From positions 2,654,431 through 2,718,430 of the forward strand of contig JANVCC010000261.1 of the NCBI GenBank assembly GCA_025345505.1: 64,000 nt of DNA, in the 5' to 3' direction. The DNA comes from Todiramphus chloris collaris. Its lineage: Eukaryota > Chordata > Aves > Coraciiformes > Alcedinidae. A program made the translations under genes and the position numbers. This document shows positions 25,734 through 39,198 of this stretch, in pieces; position 1 is the first letter of the stretch; each line of letters begins with the position of its first letter. A model generated the notes under the pieces. The model did no database searches. It saw only the letters and a list, made by a program, of their open reading frames with translations, and was not told the DNA's origin.

Positions 25734-28323
25734 TCCTTATGCATATCCGTATTGCTCAAGAAAGTTGTGCTCCTGATTTGGTCCACAGCTCAGTGACGTT
25801 ATATGAGGAGTTTCTGAGGGGAAAAAACTAAAAATAATACATTTTTAATACCCTCCTACTTTCAAGGACCTACTAATTGTTAGCATTCTGGTGCAAAGTT
25901 GGTAACTGTTATTACTGAGTAGCAAACACTTGATTACAAGATGCCAACTTACATAATAACACTGTATTATACTGCAAGGCCTGATTGAATTGCACTGATA
26001 CAAAGCAGGCAGGAAAAGCATTTCCAATATGTAAATTACTAATCTAATTGCTAGAATTACCAAGTGTCTATTTTGTATCTGATTTGTCAGAGTAATGATT
26101 TCAAGTGTACAAGCTGAAAGATCCTTACAAGAATTCTTTGTTGTAAAAGCCTCCAGCATGATTAATAGTGATAGAGAAATTGGTAGCAATGATTTCAGTG
26201 AGATAATTAGCATTCTGTGGTTGTGGAAGTCACTTGACTATTTGTGAGTTAATTCATATTGCAGATCCACTTTTAATTTAATTGTGATTTCAGTTGAAAG
26301 AAGTTGGAAGACATCATAGCCATGTATCAGCTCTTTCTACCCCCATTTGTAAGCAGGGTTGGAAGTGGATATACTTTTCTAATGGGATTTGAGCTAACTA
26401 CATTGTTAATAATACATAAATAATAGCTAAATGTCAGTTGTTGGCGTTTGTCAGTAGAAATACCACAACAAATGCGCTGATACAAAATTTTCATTGGGAG
26501 ATTGAGACGGGGCTGGCTACTGTTGTTTGGTCAGAACCACCTGAAATGTCAGGACAAGTCTTGCTTGCCTTCTGTCTGTCTCCGGGCGTGGATTTTCCTT
26601 TTATTGTTCAGATTTGAAGTCTGTGGTTCCAGCAGGGTTCTGAGGTCAAACTACCAGCTCAAGCAACAGGTCAGGGTAGCTTTTTACATGCAGATGTTGA
26701 CAGTTTCTTTTGGGAAGAGATTTTGTAGCTGGGCCTGCTGCCTTTATCCCATTCAGGTGAAATAATTGCAGTGTGCTGTACAGAAATCTCTAGTCGTTTG
26801 TACATCTAGAAGATTAGCTGTCACAGAATGTTCTTGCTTGTGTGAAAGGATGAAGCGTTACAGGTCAGAGAGAAATTCGTATATTGATTATGTGTTGATT
26901 GAAAGCAAAAAGTAAAACTGCTTTTCTGAATAGTTGGGTTCCAAATGTCCTGCATCTACCCCCATGTAACGCCATGGGTCCAATAAAGAATGACATGACT
27001 ATTTGAGTGCTGCTCTGCTTAAGGAATGTTCTGATGGGTTTCTGACTTTGGAACATGCTTTTATTTTCTCATTATGCAATAGCTTATGCTTTCTTACCTC
27101 CTAGGTTTTATTTTTGAAATGGTAATTTTGCTTTCTCAGGAGAGGAGGAAAGTTGTGGTGGTGAAACTGTGTGTTCAGGATTTCACTTGCCTGTTCTTTT
27201 TATTTGGAGGGATTAGGTGAAACTAGGATCTGTGTGATAGAAACACAATGTGTCAATCTTCATAATTATTCTTGATGTGTTTGAAAGGCCAGTGTATCAG
27301 TTTTAGTTTGAGCAGATTGAAAACAATGTATACTTTAGAGGTAGAAAACAGCACTGAAGAACTAATGGAAGGGGAAGTTTTACTTCTATCATGGATTCAA
27401 AAAGCAGCTCATTCATAGCAAAGCTGAAGTGCAAAGTCTATTAAAAACAGCGCTTGCTGAGATCCAATTTCTGAACATTTGAGGTCGCTGCTCAGAAATG
27501 ACCAAGTTTTATTTTGATTTACTGCTCAGATTCCCACTTCTTTGTATGATTGACAGGCTGGATCCTGAAAAATGTGCTCTTCTGCATATGATGTGTATTG
27601 TGGATATGGCTGCAGCCTTTTGTGCTCTTGCTTGTTGAATGGTGCTGTTTTCCTGGTATTGCAGGGACTCTAAATGCCAGTAGTTTATCTCAGATTTTAT
27701 TTTGAGTTTGTTGATGCCAAGCAGCTGTGCTGGCATGTTATAAATGTGGATATTTGACCGTTACTTAGTGTAGTTGTGCCTAGGGTAGACAATTCATCCT
27801 GAGAAAATGGTGCTTTTATTTATACAGCTTTCCTTCCATCCTCCAGAGTGTATATTTTTATTAAATTCAGATGAAGTAAAGATTCTTACATAAGAATATA
27901 TTGTGTAACTGGACTAGCAGCTCTCTTCTAATATATACAAATATATAAAATATGCTTATGCTATATTGCAAGTATTCTGCTAGTAACCTCAAGATGACTT
28001 AATTGTCTATTGTAATTAAAAATTTATTCACAAATACTTAACGTTGTCCTCTATTTGAAAGAGACTTGGTTCGAACCCAGTGAATGATTCTTTAAACGAA
28101 AAATTAAAATGACTCAAAATTCTCAGCCCTGTCTGAACGAAAGGAGGGGGTGTAATGTGTAAACTTACATTATGTGAAAGACTCGGAGATAAAATACCTA
28201 TAAATTTCAAAAAAGCAAATGTAATAGAACAGCTTAACATGCATGTTATGGCTGCAAACAGCACAAGCAGGTTTCAGTAAGGTAGGAGTACAGTTGTAGT
28301 ATCTCAACAGTCATGGATCGCAG

Positions 28324-28412
28324 GTTTGGGTTTGATTTTTTTGTGTGTGTTTGTTAGGTTTTTGTGTGTGTGTTGGTTTTTGGTTTGTTTTTTGTGGGTT
28401 TTTTTTTTGCGA
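28324..28412. repeat. T/G low-complexity tract
   Basis: Almost pure T and G with short (TG)n runs and T9/T10 blocks, in RB1CC1 intron 1. Confidence 0.9.
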
Positions 28413-31400
28413 AGTTGTATAATTCTGATGTTGGTAATATTCCATAAAGAGAATTATTAGTGCACTTGTAGCTGTTCTCAACTAACAAAAAATTTATCCC
28501 CGAAAGGTAAAGAAGGGTAGTTGACAATTACTAAGCACCTTTTTAAGATAAAATTCAATATTCTTCAAGCCCATGCTGCAGCTTTTCTCATTTCTCAATA
28601 CATTGCTCTTACCTCCTTTCAGGTTGATGCCAGCAGACATATGAAGGTGATTTTCTGTGCTATGTAACTGTGTAAAATGCAAAAAGAGTCGTAAGCTGAT
28701 TTGCCAAAAATCAAGGCATGCTTTTCAAATGCACATTCATAAGGGAGGGTGATGGTTATGTTGACTCTGCATGTTATTGATGGTCCTTTACTAGCCTGTT
28801 TCAGATACCACTAAAAAAGAAGAATGTTGCTAAAAAGGTGGAGGTTCAGAGGTGACCTCTGCACTCTGAGGAACTGTAAAGTGAGATATTAGTGAAGTTC
28901 TGTCTTTAGATCATGAAAGTTCAAACACTAAATCTATAAACACCCATATGAATAAGAAAAATTTGAAACCTGTTTTGAAGGTCCTAATCTCTGGGACAGT
29001 TGATCAGGTGGTGCTGAATTCCCTTACTACTGGAAAACTCTGATGGTGGTTTAAAATGTGCTTATGAACAGAAATTAAGGGAAACCTGTGACTTTTGTAG
29101 GCAATCGGACTAAATCTCAAGGATCTCGACTTGTGTTACATTACATATTTGTCAGTTGTTGGCTTTCTTTTTCTGTCTGTAGTATTTTCATCCCTGTGAA
29201 ATAAATGCCATTTAATCAGTCTTACTCCATGCTTTCATCCTTTAAAGTAGGTCTGACCAAGTTACCTTGTCCTAGCCACATAAGAGGAAAAAATCCCTTC
29301 TGATGCTGTACCTGGAGAGGGGAGGGCAGGAGAATTGGCCTCATAGTCTGTATTTTGAGAAACTCTGTCCTCGATTGCATCCGTAGTAATTGCCCATTTA
29401 TGAGTTCTCTTAGCCTGATACTGGCAGAGAATACTGTCATTTTTTTAATAGCTTAGCATTTATAAGAGTTTAGCTATTAATAACAGATGCTGGCATGGGC
29501 AGTTAGAAATGTGAATGATACCTTATGGAAATTCTCACATCTTGGCTGATGGTGCTGATGTTCAGTACCCCCCCGTATTCATCAGCCTCTTTCCAGCCTT
29601 AGTTGTAGTCTCAACAGTTTGTGGAGCTGTGGAGTGAGCTGGATGGTGGAGTAATTCAAGCTCACAGTAACCCAGGGAAGCACACTGCGTCTAACTTGTT
29701 ACAGCCAAGTAATTCAGGTTACTCCATAGAAGTATGGAAAGCTGCACTGCTGAAGGTTGGCTCAGGGAGAGAAGCAGCAGCAGAACTGGCTGAGGAAAGG
29801 AGTTCCTAAGTCTGGTGCTCTGCCTATGACAAGGGTTTGAGTGATTGTGGTTTTGGTTAACCAGAGAGAGAGCATTAGTGAAAGAAGCGTCGGTGCTGAC
29901 TTGTCTGAGTTTGATGTAAGAAATAAAGGAATTTCTGTTGGCTGTTTCTTGCAGAGTTGCTTGTAAACACTGTAAGGTTTTACATGCTAATAATTTTTAA
30001 AGAATATATGTCTACAGGGAGAATCTTCTTACCAGTATAGAGGCAGTCAGTAGCTTGAATAAAACCACTTGAAGCTCTACATACCCACGAGCACCATTCT
30101 TTGCAGTCGATGTATTAATGTCTGTAATTGGAGGGAGACTCGTAGCCTACAAGGGCTTTTGAAATGGCAAAATTATGCATTTTTTAAAAAATAAAAAAGC
30201 TGATGAGATCTTCAGTTAACTTTGTCAAAAGCCAAGTTGCAGCCAGATGTGGAAAGGCTGTTTCCATCAATTAGATACAAAAAAAGATAGAAAGAAAAGG
30301 GTGCTTTTGCAGGCTGTGGGCTGTTTTCTAGCAGTGAGAATGTCAGAAACCCTTGGTGTGTTTTCTGACTTGTACCTTTTAACTGAGGCACAGGAGTTTC
30401 ACTTTCTGTCCAGTAAGAGATTCGGCATTTTGAAAAGTGTGGTAAAGTGTTTTGTTTTTTGTTTGTTTGGTTGTGGTTTGTTTTTTCTTTACTGTTGGAG
30501 GAGGACAACTTTTGTCTTACCCATTTTATGGAGTGTGTTCTGGCAGCCCCTCGCATCAGTGAAAGCAGCAGTATAAATAAATGCTAACCCTCAGATCTGG
30601 AGTTTTATAATGTACATATGGAATCATGAGACAGCGCCTGATGTGGTTGTTGCCTCAAACATGTTTGAAACTATTGCTTTCCTAGAATTCAAGATAGAAG
30701 TTGTGTCTGAACTTGTAAGAAGCTGCATTGTTCTGGGCCACATCAATTTCAAAGCTACACTTCTATGCTCAATGTTTTCTTCCGTGCCCAATTGGAGTTG
30801 CTTTTGATCTCTCCAGGTTCCACCCTTGATGATGTTGTGGATCTGTGAATGTGTTGCTGCACCTACTTTGCTGATTGAGGAGCTTCCATGAAATTGAGGG
30901 TTGTGGGAGCAACTCTTGAGTATGGTACTCATGTGGAACTCTTACGTACTAAGTTGATACGGTGTAAAATTATTCATCTTAAAGAAGGGGCTGTGTGTCG
31001 GGGGGGGAGTACCTCATGCTATGAATTACTGTATACTGAATTAATGAGCTTTGAACTTCCTCTTTAGTGAATTGGGAAGGAAGGGCTTGGGCATGTTTCC
31101 TGGTTGCTCTGCAGAATTGCACCGTGGCTCTTTTATTGAGTGGGAAAGGCTTGCTTCATTGAGCAGCCCCGGCATGTGAGAGCTGTGAACAGCACAGCGA
31201 CCCTTGGCAATGCTGTAATTAAGTAACCGCCTCTGTGCCTGATGCACATCTCACCGTGGTATAAATAGAGCTCCAGATGGCACCTTACAGATGTCAGGGA
31301 TTGTCAGTCTGTCTTTAAGACTACGGTGTGGCTTGAGCATGAAGTTTAGAGGCTTTGATAGAAGGTAGTAAAAGGGAGATCCTTGCTACTCCAGGTGGAG

Positions 31401-31746
31401 ATCCTATCTCAGTGACTAGATGTGGTTCTTCTGGTTACATTCATTTTGGTGGAGTGGGGGATGAAATTATTCTCTGCAACTGGGTTAGGAGGAGCCCTGC
31501 TATTAACTCATCACATACCTTAGGATTTTTTTTTTTATTTTATTTTTTAACTTTTACATTTTTCAAGAGCCTTTTAAAGCATGTTTCATTTCAACACTCA
31601 ATTGTCCAGATGAGAGTGTGCCTTTGGGTTGGTTTAGAAACCAAGCCATTTCTGTTGCTAAAAGCATTAGTAAAGAATGTGTACCCTCACAATGAGGTCA
31701 TTCTGTTCTTCTGGTGGTGGTAGTAGTCTTCTGAAAAATAAGATAT

Positions 31747-31806
31747 TGGGGGGTTGGACTTGATGATCTTCGGAGGTCCTTTCCAACCCCTAACGTTCTG
31801 TGATTT
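31747..31806 (+). mobile_element. CR1 LINE 3' tail, 60 bp
   Basis: 'ggggggttggacttgatgat' followed by 'cctttccaacccctaacgtt' and 'ctgtgat', the last 60 bases of a CR1. Confidence 0.88.
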
Positions 31807-33082
31807 CTGGTTAGACACGTTGGTTGTAGTATTGAAGAAGGCTCCTTGAAGTCTGCTTTTAGAAATGATCTTACAGCTAATGTGAAGGAAGCTGTTTGTT
31901 TCCTTGAACACGGAGACTGAAGCTGAATTTGTTTTCCTTTGATACTGGGATTTGTGTGCTTCAGATCCTTTGCTCATCAGGTGAGGTGTGCAAGTTGGAG
32001 CAAGGGAGCGTTTTTTGAGAAGGGCACCTGGAAAAATCAAAAGAAATCGAGATGAATTTGTAGAAGAAAACAATTAATTGGAAGGACTGTTCTGCACTAG
32101 TCTCCTACCTTTGTCTGTTACAGAGTTGCCTCAGTTGAAGCAGAAACAAGAAATCTTGCTCTAAGTGGGAGCAAAGAAAGATGAAATCACAGGAATTGCA
32201 GCTTCTCAAAGGCAAGCCTTAAGATTTGCTGTATGGAAATGAGGCACAGCTTAATAAGATGTTAATATTGGCTCTCCATCTCCAAAGGTAATAAAGGTGT
32301 GTTCTCCTTGAGGGCAGATGTTCTCTGGATGAGCTATTCAGTGATTGAGGAATAGCACTTGAGTCTTTTAAGCACGTGACAGGCTCGTCAGTCTTTGCCT
32401 CAGATGAATTTCCCTTTTGCTAGGCAGAAATTCTGCAGGGGTTGCCCGTGAGATGCCTGACCCTTGTCATCAGGGGTAATATTTATGATTCCCATTGGAG
32501 GCACTTTCTGTTACCTGCAGTGTAGCCTCAGCCTGTCTGCAGTAAGAGAAACTTCCTTTATTGGCAGCATTCAGATGATGTTCCTACAGAGCTATGGGAA
32601 TGTCTACCACTTAGCAATGTGGAATTGCAGGCTGCTGAGTGAGCAGTGAGAGTCGTGCCTTGTTTAGGTCATTCAGCTAGTTCTCTCTGCTGTCAGAGTT
32701 GAGCTCCTTCCAACCTGCAAATACAGCAGGGAAAGAGTTGGGCCTCTTGGTCCTGTACGACCTGAGAGATGAAGCACTGATAAGTATGGCATTTACTGTA
32801 CAGATGTGAAGCAGTACTTCTCCAGGCACAAAAGGCAAGGTAGCTTTTACTGCTGGTGTGTTACTGTTTCAGAAGATGGAATTTTAAAGCACTGGGTGTT
32901 AAGGAAAGCAGGGATTTTGGCATAGTTAAGTTTAAATTCCAGGGAGTTAAAGAAAATGTATTAATATCTTCATTGTTTAAGGTTAGTTTGGAGTCCTGTT
33001 TATAAAGGAGGCATGGGAAATCGGATGTCAAAACATGTGCATGGATTTAAATATTATATCAGTTCAATGTTAGCTGATACAA

Positions 33083-33342
33083 CAGTTAAAATGAACTAGG
33101 GTAGCCTAAAAAAAAAGACCAGTTTTGCTGATCTGGCTCCTTTTGATTCTTGTAGTTTCCATTGTAGTTTATCCAGCAGTTGTGGGAGAGGAAGCCCCTC
33201 TCCAGACAAGCAGCTAGGAATGGTGACATCTTCAGTTTATTTAAAAAGCAAAATAATCTAGCAAACGTTTGGAGTAGATGAATAGCTTAGCAAACAAGGC
33301 TGCCTTGTTTTGGGTGAGGAAGGTGATGCTGAGTCTTGCAGG
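33083..33342 (+). repeat. Local direct duplication, copy 1
   Basis: About 260 bp, from 'cagttaaaatgaactagggt' to 'gatgctgagtcttg', almost identical to 36376-36646. It lies in RB1CC1 intron 1 and is not CR1. Confidence 0.97.
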
Positions 33343-34635
33343 ATATTACAGAGGAAACGTAATGACTTCAAAGTTGATAATGCCCCTTTAAACCCAAACA
33401 ACATACAAGTTGACTTGTCTTTGCCCTGCTCTGAATGCCTTATTTCAGTGTTTGAGTGTGTGAAATTGGAAATAATTGTACTGCAAAACAAGGAAACGGT
33501 CAGGTTTGGATAATGGAGCAGGGATTCTGCACTTGCTGTGGGGAATGGAAGGTTAATGAAGCCATAGGATTATTTGTGGAGTGCTCTGAACCCCGTGACT
33601 CCTGTACTGTTATTACAAAAAGGAAAGATCTGTAAACAGACATTTGTTTCCTTTTAGGGATGTTAACAATGACCTTGTTCAGAACTAAGTAAGATACCTT
33701 CCAAAACTTCTAAACACCACACATTGAAAGTATTGATCAAGCCAGACTTCAAAAGCAGTCGGTTGCTGAAGAGGTTTATACTTGATAGGAACAATTCGCG
33801 CCGCTTTCATGAAGCGAAGCAGATGCAGTAATTGCCTTGCAATGTAAACATCATGTACAGCAGTGAAACAAATGTTAGAACCAGTGTTTGGTCTTCATGG
33901 CCAGGTTTGGTGTTCTGTTCACTGATGTAACAAACCATGTGTCTTCCGAATTAATTCGGGAAGCTTTTTCTACGTTGTGCTAGCCTTACTTCAGTTTTTG
34001 TTACTTCATTCTTTTTCTTCTATTCAGAGCTACCATCTTCTCTCTGCTCTAGCAGCTGCCACAGAAATTCCTTTTACAAATGTCCAAATATTCTTTTAAT
34101 GGTGTTAGTTCTAACTCATGGATGTTGATCCTACAAGCTTCCATTTCCATCCCATCATTTGAAGGATCTAATGCAGTAACAGGCTTCTAATGCTGCAGGT
34201 CCAAAGAAATAATCTGTGTGCATTGGTCATTTTGTTAGTGTGATTACATAGTTAGCTGCTCTGTCTTCAATAGTTGTGAGATTTTGTAATTGTTTAACCT
34301 CTGTTAAATGAATCAAGATAATTTCATCAATGTAACATTAAAAAGCTTGTAACACTATGTAACAGTGCAATGCTAAAAAAAGCCTGGCAGTCTCTTAATG
34401 GCCCATTGTGGCCATAAAGACAGAAGAAGAAGAAAATGTATGTGTTTATGGATGTATTCCATTGAAGCTTCATGCTGCCTGACTTTCACTACAAGCTTAT
34501 GTTAAAAGCTTGTGTTACTGATGAATCCTAATAGTCTTAATTATTATTAATAATCCTCATAATAATTGTAATATTGGGAACGAACTTAAAGGCTAATTGG
34601 TGATGTGTAGCTGACCTTGCTTCTAACAGTCTGCT

Positions 34636-35220
34636 GTCATAGAATCATAGAATTGTCAGGGTTGGAAGGGATCTTAAAGAGCATCCAGTTCCAACCCCCC
34701 TGCCATGGGCAGGGACCCCTCCCACTAGAGCAGGTTGCTCACAGCCCCAGCCAGCCTGGGCTTAAACACTTCCAAGGATGGGGCTTCCACCACCTCTCTG
34801 GGCAACCTGTGCCAGTGTCTCACCAGCCTCCTGGGGAAGAAATTCTTCCTAATGTCTCACCTGAATCGACCTCTCTCTAGCTTTAATCCATTCCCTCCAG
34901 TCCTATCACTGCCCCACAGCCTAGTAAGTGCCCCCCCAGCTTTCTTGTAGCCCCTTCAGATACTGGAAGGCCACAATAAGGTCTCCCTGGAGCCTTCTCT
35001 TCTCCAGCCTGAACAACCCCAACTCTCTCAGTCTGTCCTCATAGGAGAGGTGCTCCAGCCCCCTGAGCATCCTGGTGGCCCTTCTCTGGACACGTTCCAG
35101 CCCATCCATAGCCTTCCTGTAATAGGGGCTCCAGAACTGGACGCAGTGCTCCAGGTGAGGTCTCACCAGAGTGGAGTAGAGGGGGAGAATCCCCTCATTG
35201 GACCTGCTGTCCACGCTGTC
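34636..35220 (-). mobile_element. CR1 LINE 3' fragment with end of reverse-transcriptase ORF
   Basis: The longest CR1 copy here. On the minus strand, 35214-34921 is open and reads [40 protein letters not shown] and LREL(G)[15 protein letters not shown], the C terminus of CR1 ORF2. The frame then breaks, and the rest continues to the 3' tail at the left ('tcatagaatcatagaattgt'). It sits in RB1CC1 intron 1, antisense to the gene. Confidence 0.95.
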
Positions 35221-36375
35221 ACCTCACCTTTGAAAAACACAGGGAACTGTGACTGGGTTTCACACGTTCTTTATTGGTCACTCAGATGTTGTCCAGAGAT
35301 GCAAGACTGGGGAGAGCTCTCAAAATTCTTTTTTTTCCAGTGTTGCGAAAACAGGCAGCTGGAGAGAGAGACTCCATGTAGTTCCTGCAGCCTGTGTTTA
35401 TTGGGTGGGCCCCAGTGAATCTGCAGGAGAGTTTGGTGTTAAAGGCAGGTATCTCAGAAACCTGCCTTCACACGGTTCCTCTGTTCTGGCAGTACTCACA
35501 GAAATTTGTGCAACCTTGGGAATGGGTGAATTCTACTTTGTTGTTGTTGTTTTTTTTCTTTAGAGAGTAACCTAACACAAATCTGTTTTGCCTGTGTAAG
35601 TGTATTTCTGTCCCCCCTGGATTGTTTGTTGAAATGTTGGGGTGAGGAAACCCTTGGGTTTTGTCACCTTAATGGTTGGAAAGGAATTAGAAGCATAGAG
35701 ATTAGAGTGCTGCGCTCCTACTTTGTGAGAGAAGGGTTTCAGTAGCTTCTTGTTATTCATCTTAACGTGCATTACTTGGATCTAAAGCAAGTTTTCATCA
35801 ATTTGTTTTTTTCTCAAGTACAACTACTTGACTGCTGATAGCTAAACTGGAAGAGGACACTTGAGTTACTGGCTTTCCAGTGGTGACACTTAAACACATT
35901 GCTTTTCCCTTTTTATTGCGCCTTTGCTTCTGACAAGGTGACTTGTGTGTGTTTTGCATGGGAGTGAAGAAGAGAGTGGGCAGGAGGGAGGATGGTAACA
36001 GCTCAAATAGCAGCCCAACAAAGTACTCTCTGCTCCATGCACATAAAATACACGTAATAGTTGCGTAATTTTTTCCTTCATTGTGGCTTTCAAATTTGGG
36101 ATGAAGTGTCTTTGATTTACTGTTGGTTGCAAGAGTTGTGTAAAATGCTTTACATGTTCTAATGGTTTGCAGGCTTCAGCAAACCTATTTTTAGTAATGG
36201 ATTATCACCCTTTATAGTGCCTGATCATCTTCTCGGAAAGCTTGCTAGGGCATTAACATGATAGAAATAATGTTTGTTTGTGGTTTGGAGTTTGATTGTA
36301 CACTTGCCCAACTGCTCACCATCGCTTTCCTTGCCAAAGGCTCCTTCTCCTTTGGCACTGCTCCTTACCTGGCAG

Positions 36376-36646
36376 CAGTTAAAATGAACTAGGGTAGCCT
36401 AAAAAAAAAAGACCAGTTTTGCTGATCTGGCTTATTTTGATTCTTGTAGTTTCCATTGTAGTTTAACCAGCAGTTGTGGGAGAGGAAGCCCCTGGCAGGG
36501 ATGCCAGGGACAAGCAGCTAGGAATGGTGACATCTTCAGTTTACTTAAAAAGCAAAATAATCTAGCAAACATTTGGAGTAGATGAGTAGCTTAGCAAACA
36601 AGGCTGCCTTGTTTTGGGTGAGGAAGGTGATGCTGAGTCTTGAAGG
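36376..36646 (+). repeat. Local direct duplication, copy 2
   Basis: The partner of 33083-33342, 3.29 kb downstream in the same orientation. It differs by scattered substitutions and by about 11 extra bases around 'cctggcagggatgccaggga' (36492-36511). Confidence 0.97.
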
Positions 36647-37090
36647 AATCTGTTGCATACATAAGATCATTCATTCAATAGCAGTAGCATGTGTGACTTT
36701 TTACACTGGATTTTCTTAGAGGAATTGTGTTTTGTTGTGACCTTATTGCTCGTAGCACTGTCACATCAGCAGTTTGCACAAAAAATATTTTCAGTTAATG
36801 GAAATACAAGCAGTTGTTTTTCGTAAACTAAATTTGCCTCCTTGTAAGATTCTGAAGAACATCAGTAATGGTTATTTTAAATCAAACTTGCAGGCTAAAG
36901 CACTCAGGTATGTGAGTTTTGAGCGGACTTGTAACTGGATAGCTTGACTCATTGGAAAAAAAAATGCTATCACATGATTATTGTTTCTGGCATTGATGTA
37001 CACCAGTTTCTGGATTAGATGCGATGATGACCATCCAATCCTGACAATTTCATAATATCTGTAATTGCTTTCTGTATCTTTTCTTTGCAG

Positions 37091-37203
37091 ATCTTCTCTG
37101 GTTTTGAACAGCCATGCCACTCTGTTGCCAAAAATCAAGTAAAACGAATGTGTGCGTTTATTCTGAATTTGAGGAAGGTGGTAGCTTTGCATAGTGCCTG
37201 AAG
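37091..37203 (+). other. Candidate second untranslated RB1CC1 exon
   Basis: A strong acceptor (tatcttttctttgcag, ending at 37090) lies in intron 1. It is followed by possible donors at 37139 (CAA|gtaaaa) and 37204 (AAG|gtaatt). Mammalian RB1CC1 has more than one non-coding 5' exon, so a second one in this 16-kb intron is expected. The evidence is splice signals only, so this is a suggestion. Confidence 0.2.
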
Positions 37204-39198
37204 GTAATTCTTTCCTTGCTCAAAGTTAGAAAGTTTGAAACTGCTGATGCACATGTGGCAGATGGTGTTGTAAATATTTTTGATCTTTCTTTCAATGTTT
37301 TCAATCGTTAGCTTTAGTATTAAGATATAGAGGGGTGAATGTTTGATTAAAACTTCACTTACATGCATGAGGTTTCTGGACAGATTCTCTCTTAACTTTT
37401 TGAGCTGAAGTGATCTTTGTTTACGTGTAAACTAGGTACTATACAAGCCTTTTACTCTGCGTAGTTGAAAGAAGAGATGTGTTTTTGTGTGGGTGCTTCA
37501 TGGTGCTTGCACTGTATTATTTAACATTTGTTTCTAATACTATCTGGACCGCAGTCATAAACAAATACACTCTTTGTGAAGTCTCTCTCTACTCATGAGA
37601 CTGATTAATGCTGAAACCAAGGCCAAAGAATCCAGTGATAAATTATTGCTAGCTTGTTCTTGGTGTTCAGCAGTTTCTTTTCTATCTAGTAACTTTGTTT
37701 ATAGAGTGTATTCCTTTTTTTCCAGTGTAAATTGGAACTGGTGCCACTGAGTAGAGTTCAAACGTGAAGACAACAAAACTCAATTCAGATGAAAAAGACC
37801 TAGCTAAATGATTTTATTTGTTATGGTTCTGTTTCTGAAGCCTTGTGAAAATGCATGTTTTGACTATTTTATGTGCCATAATTAATGCTTGGAAAGTGTG
37901 TGGAAAGACAGTGTCTTGAGAGAAAGCTCTTTTGAGTTTCTGGAGTTATTCTTCTTCTGGTAAAACCTCCTTCCCTCTCCATTTTAATGGTGTTTTTGGT
38001 TTTTTTAATATCATTTGTCATTTTTCTGCTGTGTAAACAAAGATAAATGCAAATTCAGATGAATTTTGAAATAGTAGTTGGCTGTGTAGACCTTGTGTGT
38101 GTCCTGTCAGGGTAAGAGGGACTTCTTGTATTTCTTGACAAGTAATTTAATCCAGAAAGTTATTTCTATAATGATAGAAGAATATTGCTTAGTAGCTAAA
38201 AGTTTTACACCTTAACTTTTCATAACTCCTTCCCCATCAAAAAAATGTTCAGGTCATTAGTGACTGCAGTGCTCATTGTACTTCTGCAGCAGCTTTCTTA
38301 ATGTGGAGGAGATTCTTCATAAACTTCTGAGCTCCACAAAATCTTCATCAACTTATTTTTCCAAGGAGAAGAGAAAAAGAGCTCAGGAGTGTGGAGTATT
38401 TCAAGGATAAAATCTGAGATTAAATCTTGGGGTTTTACAGAGCAGTTAATTGGTTTGTATCTGGTAGGTACACTGTGAAATTGTGTGCTCATCCTGGTGC
38501 TCGTGGGGCACAGGGCTGAACATGCATCCAGTGTGTTGAGCTGCGCTTTCTTTCTTGATTACTGCATCTTTTGGATTAGTGACAAAGTAGCTACAGATTT
38601 AGCTAGTGCTGAAAACAGAGGAGAATAGTTTTGAAAGCTATTACTAAACTATGGAGAAATGCAAAAGGAAAATCACATCAGCTTCACCATTTTTAATTAT
38701 TTTTTTTATTTTTTCCTCATGCTTTTGTATATCCGAGTGGAAAAAGACATGGCTGGGGGTAGTAGTGAGCAGACAGCCTTTGTAGCTGTAAGCTGATGGA
38801 TGAAGGCTTACAGCATAGATCATGCTGCTCTCTGTAAAATCTAGGAAAGATGTCTGGAAAGAACTGTACCTGGGGCTTTAAAAATGCATTTCACAATTGA
38901 GAAATTGATCTGAGATGGTGGCCTCTGCAATAAAACTCATTTTTTGGGGTTTTTTGTGGTTTTTTTTTTTCTTTAATTCTCTTCAGTATCTATTTCCATG
39001 TGTTCTCCTAACCATCCTATTTGGAGGCTTACCTTACCCATGTTTCTGTTCAGAGGAGCATCTGTATGTTTACTAACAGATAAAGAACTGTGGAATATGA
39101 GCACTGCTATATATATATATCTTTTTTCAAAAGCATGTATGTATTCCTTCGGTATCTCTCATGTGAAACTAACACCTGATTATTTATTTTCTTTTCAG

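Larger units (their letters stand above)
23177..39198 (+). other. RB1CC1: RB1CC1 intron 1 (16 kb)
   Basis: It runs from the gtgagt donor to the acceptor of the ATG exon. It contains CR1 fragments at 24787, 25524, 31747 and 34636, the T/G tract at 28324, the direct duplication at 33083/36376 and the candidate untranslated exon at 37091. The remainder shows nothing I can name. Confidence 0.65.

Noticed and set aside
28066-28082. ggttcgaaccc, a tRNA B-box-like palindrome
   Set aside because: There is no matching A box or cloverleaf around it, so a tRNA or tRNA-derived SINE cannot be supported.
34921-35214. Minus-strand 97-codon open frame as a host gene
   Set aside because: It is the C-terminal end of the CR1 reverse-transcriptase ORF in a 5'-truncated, frame-broken copy.
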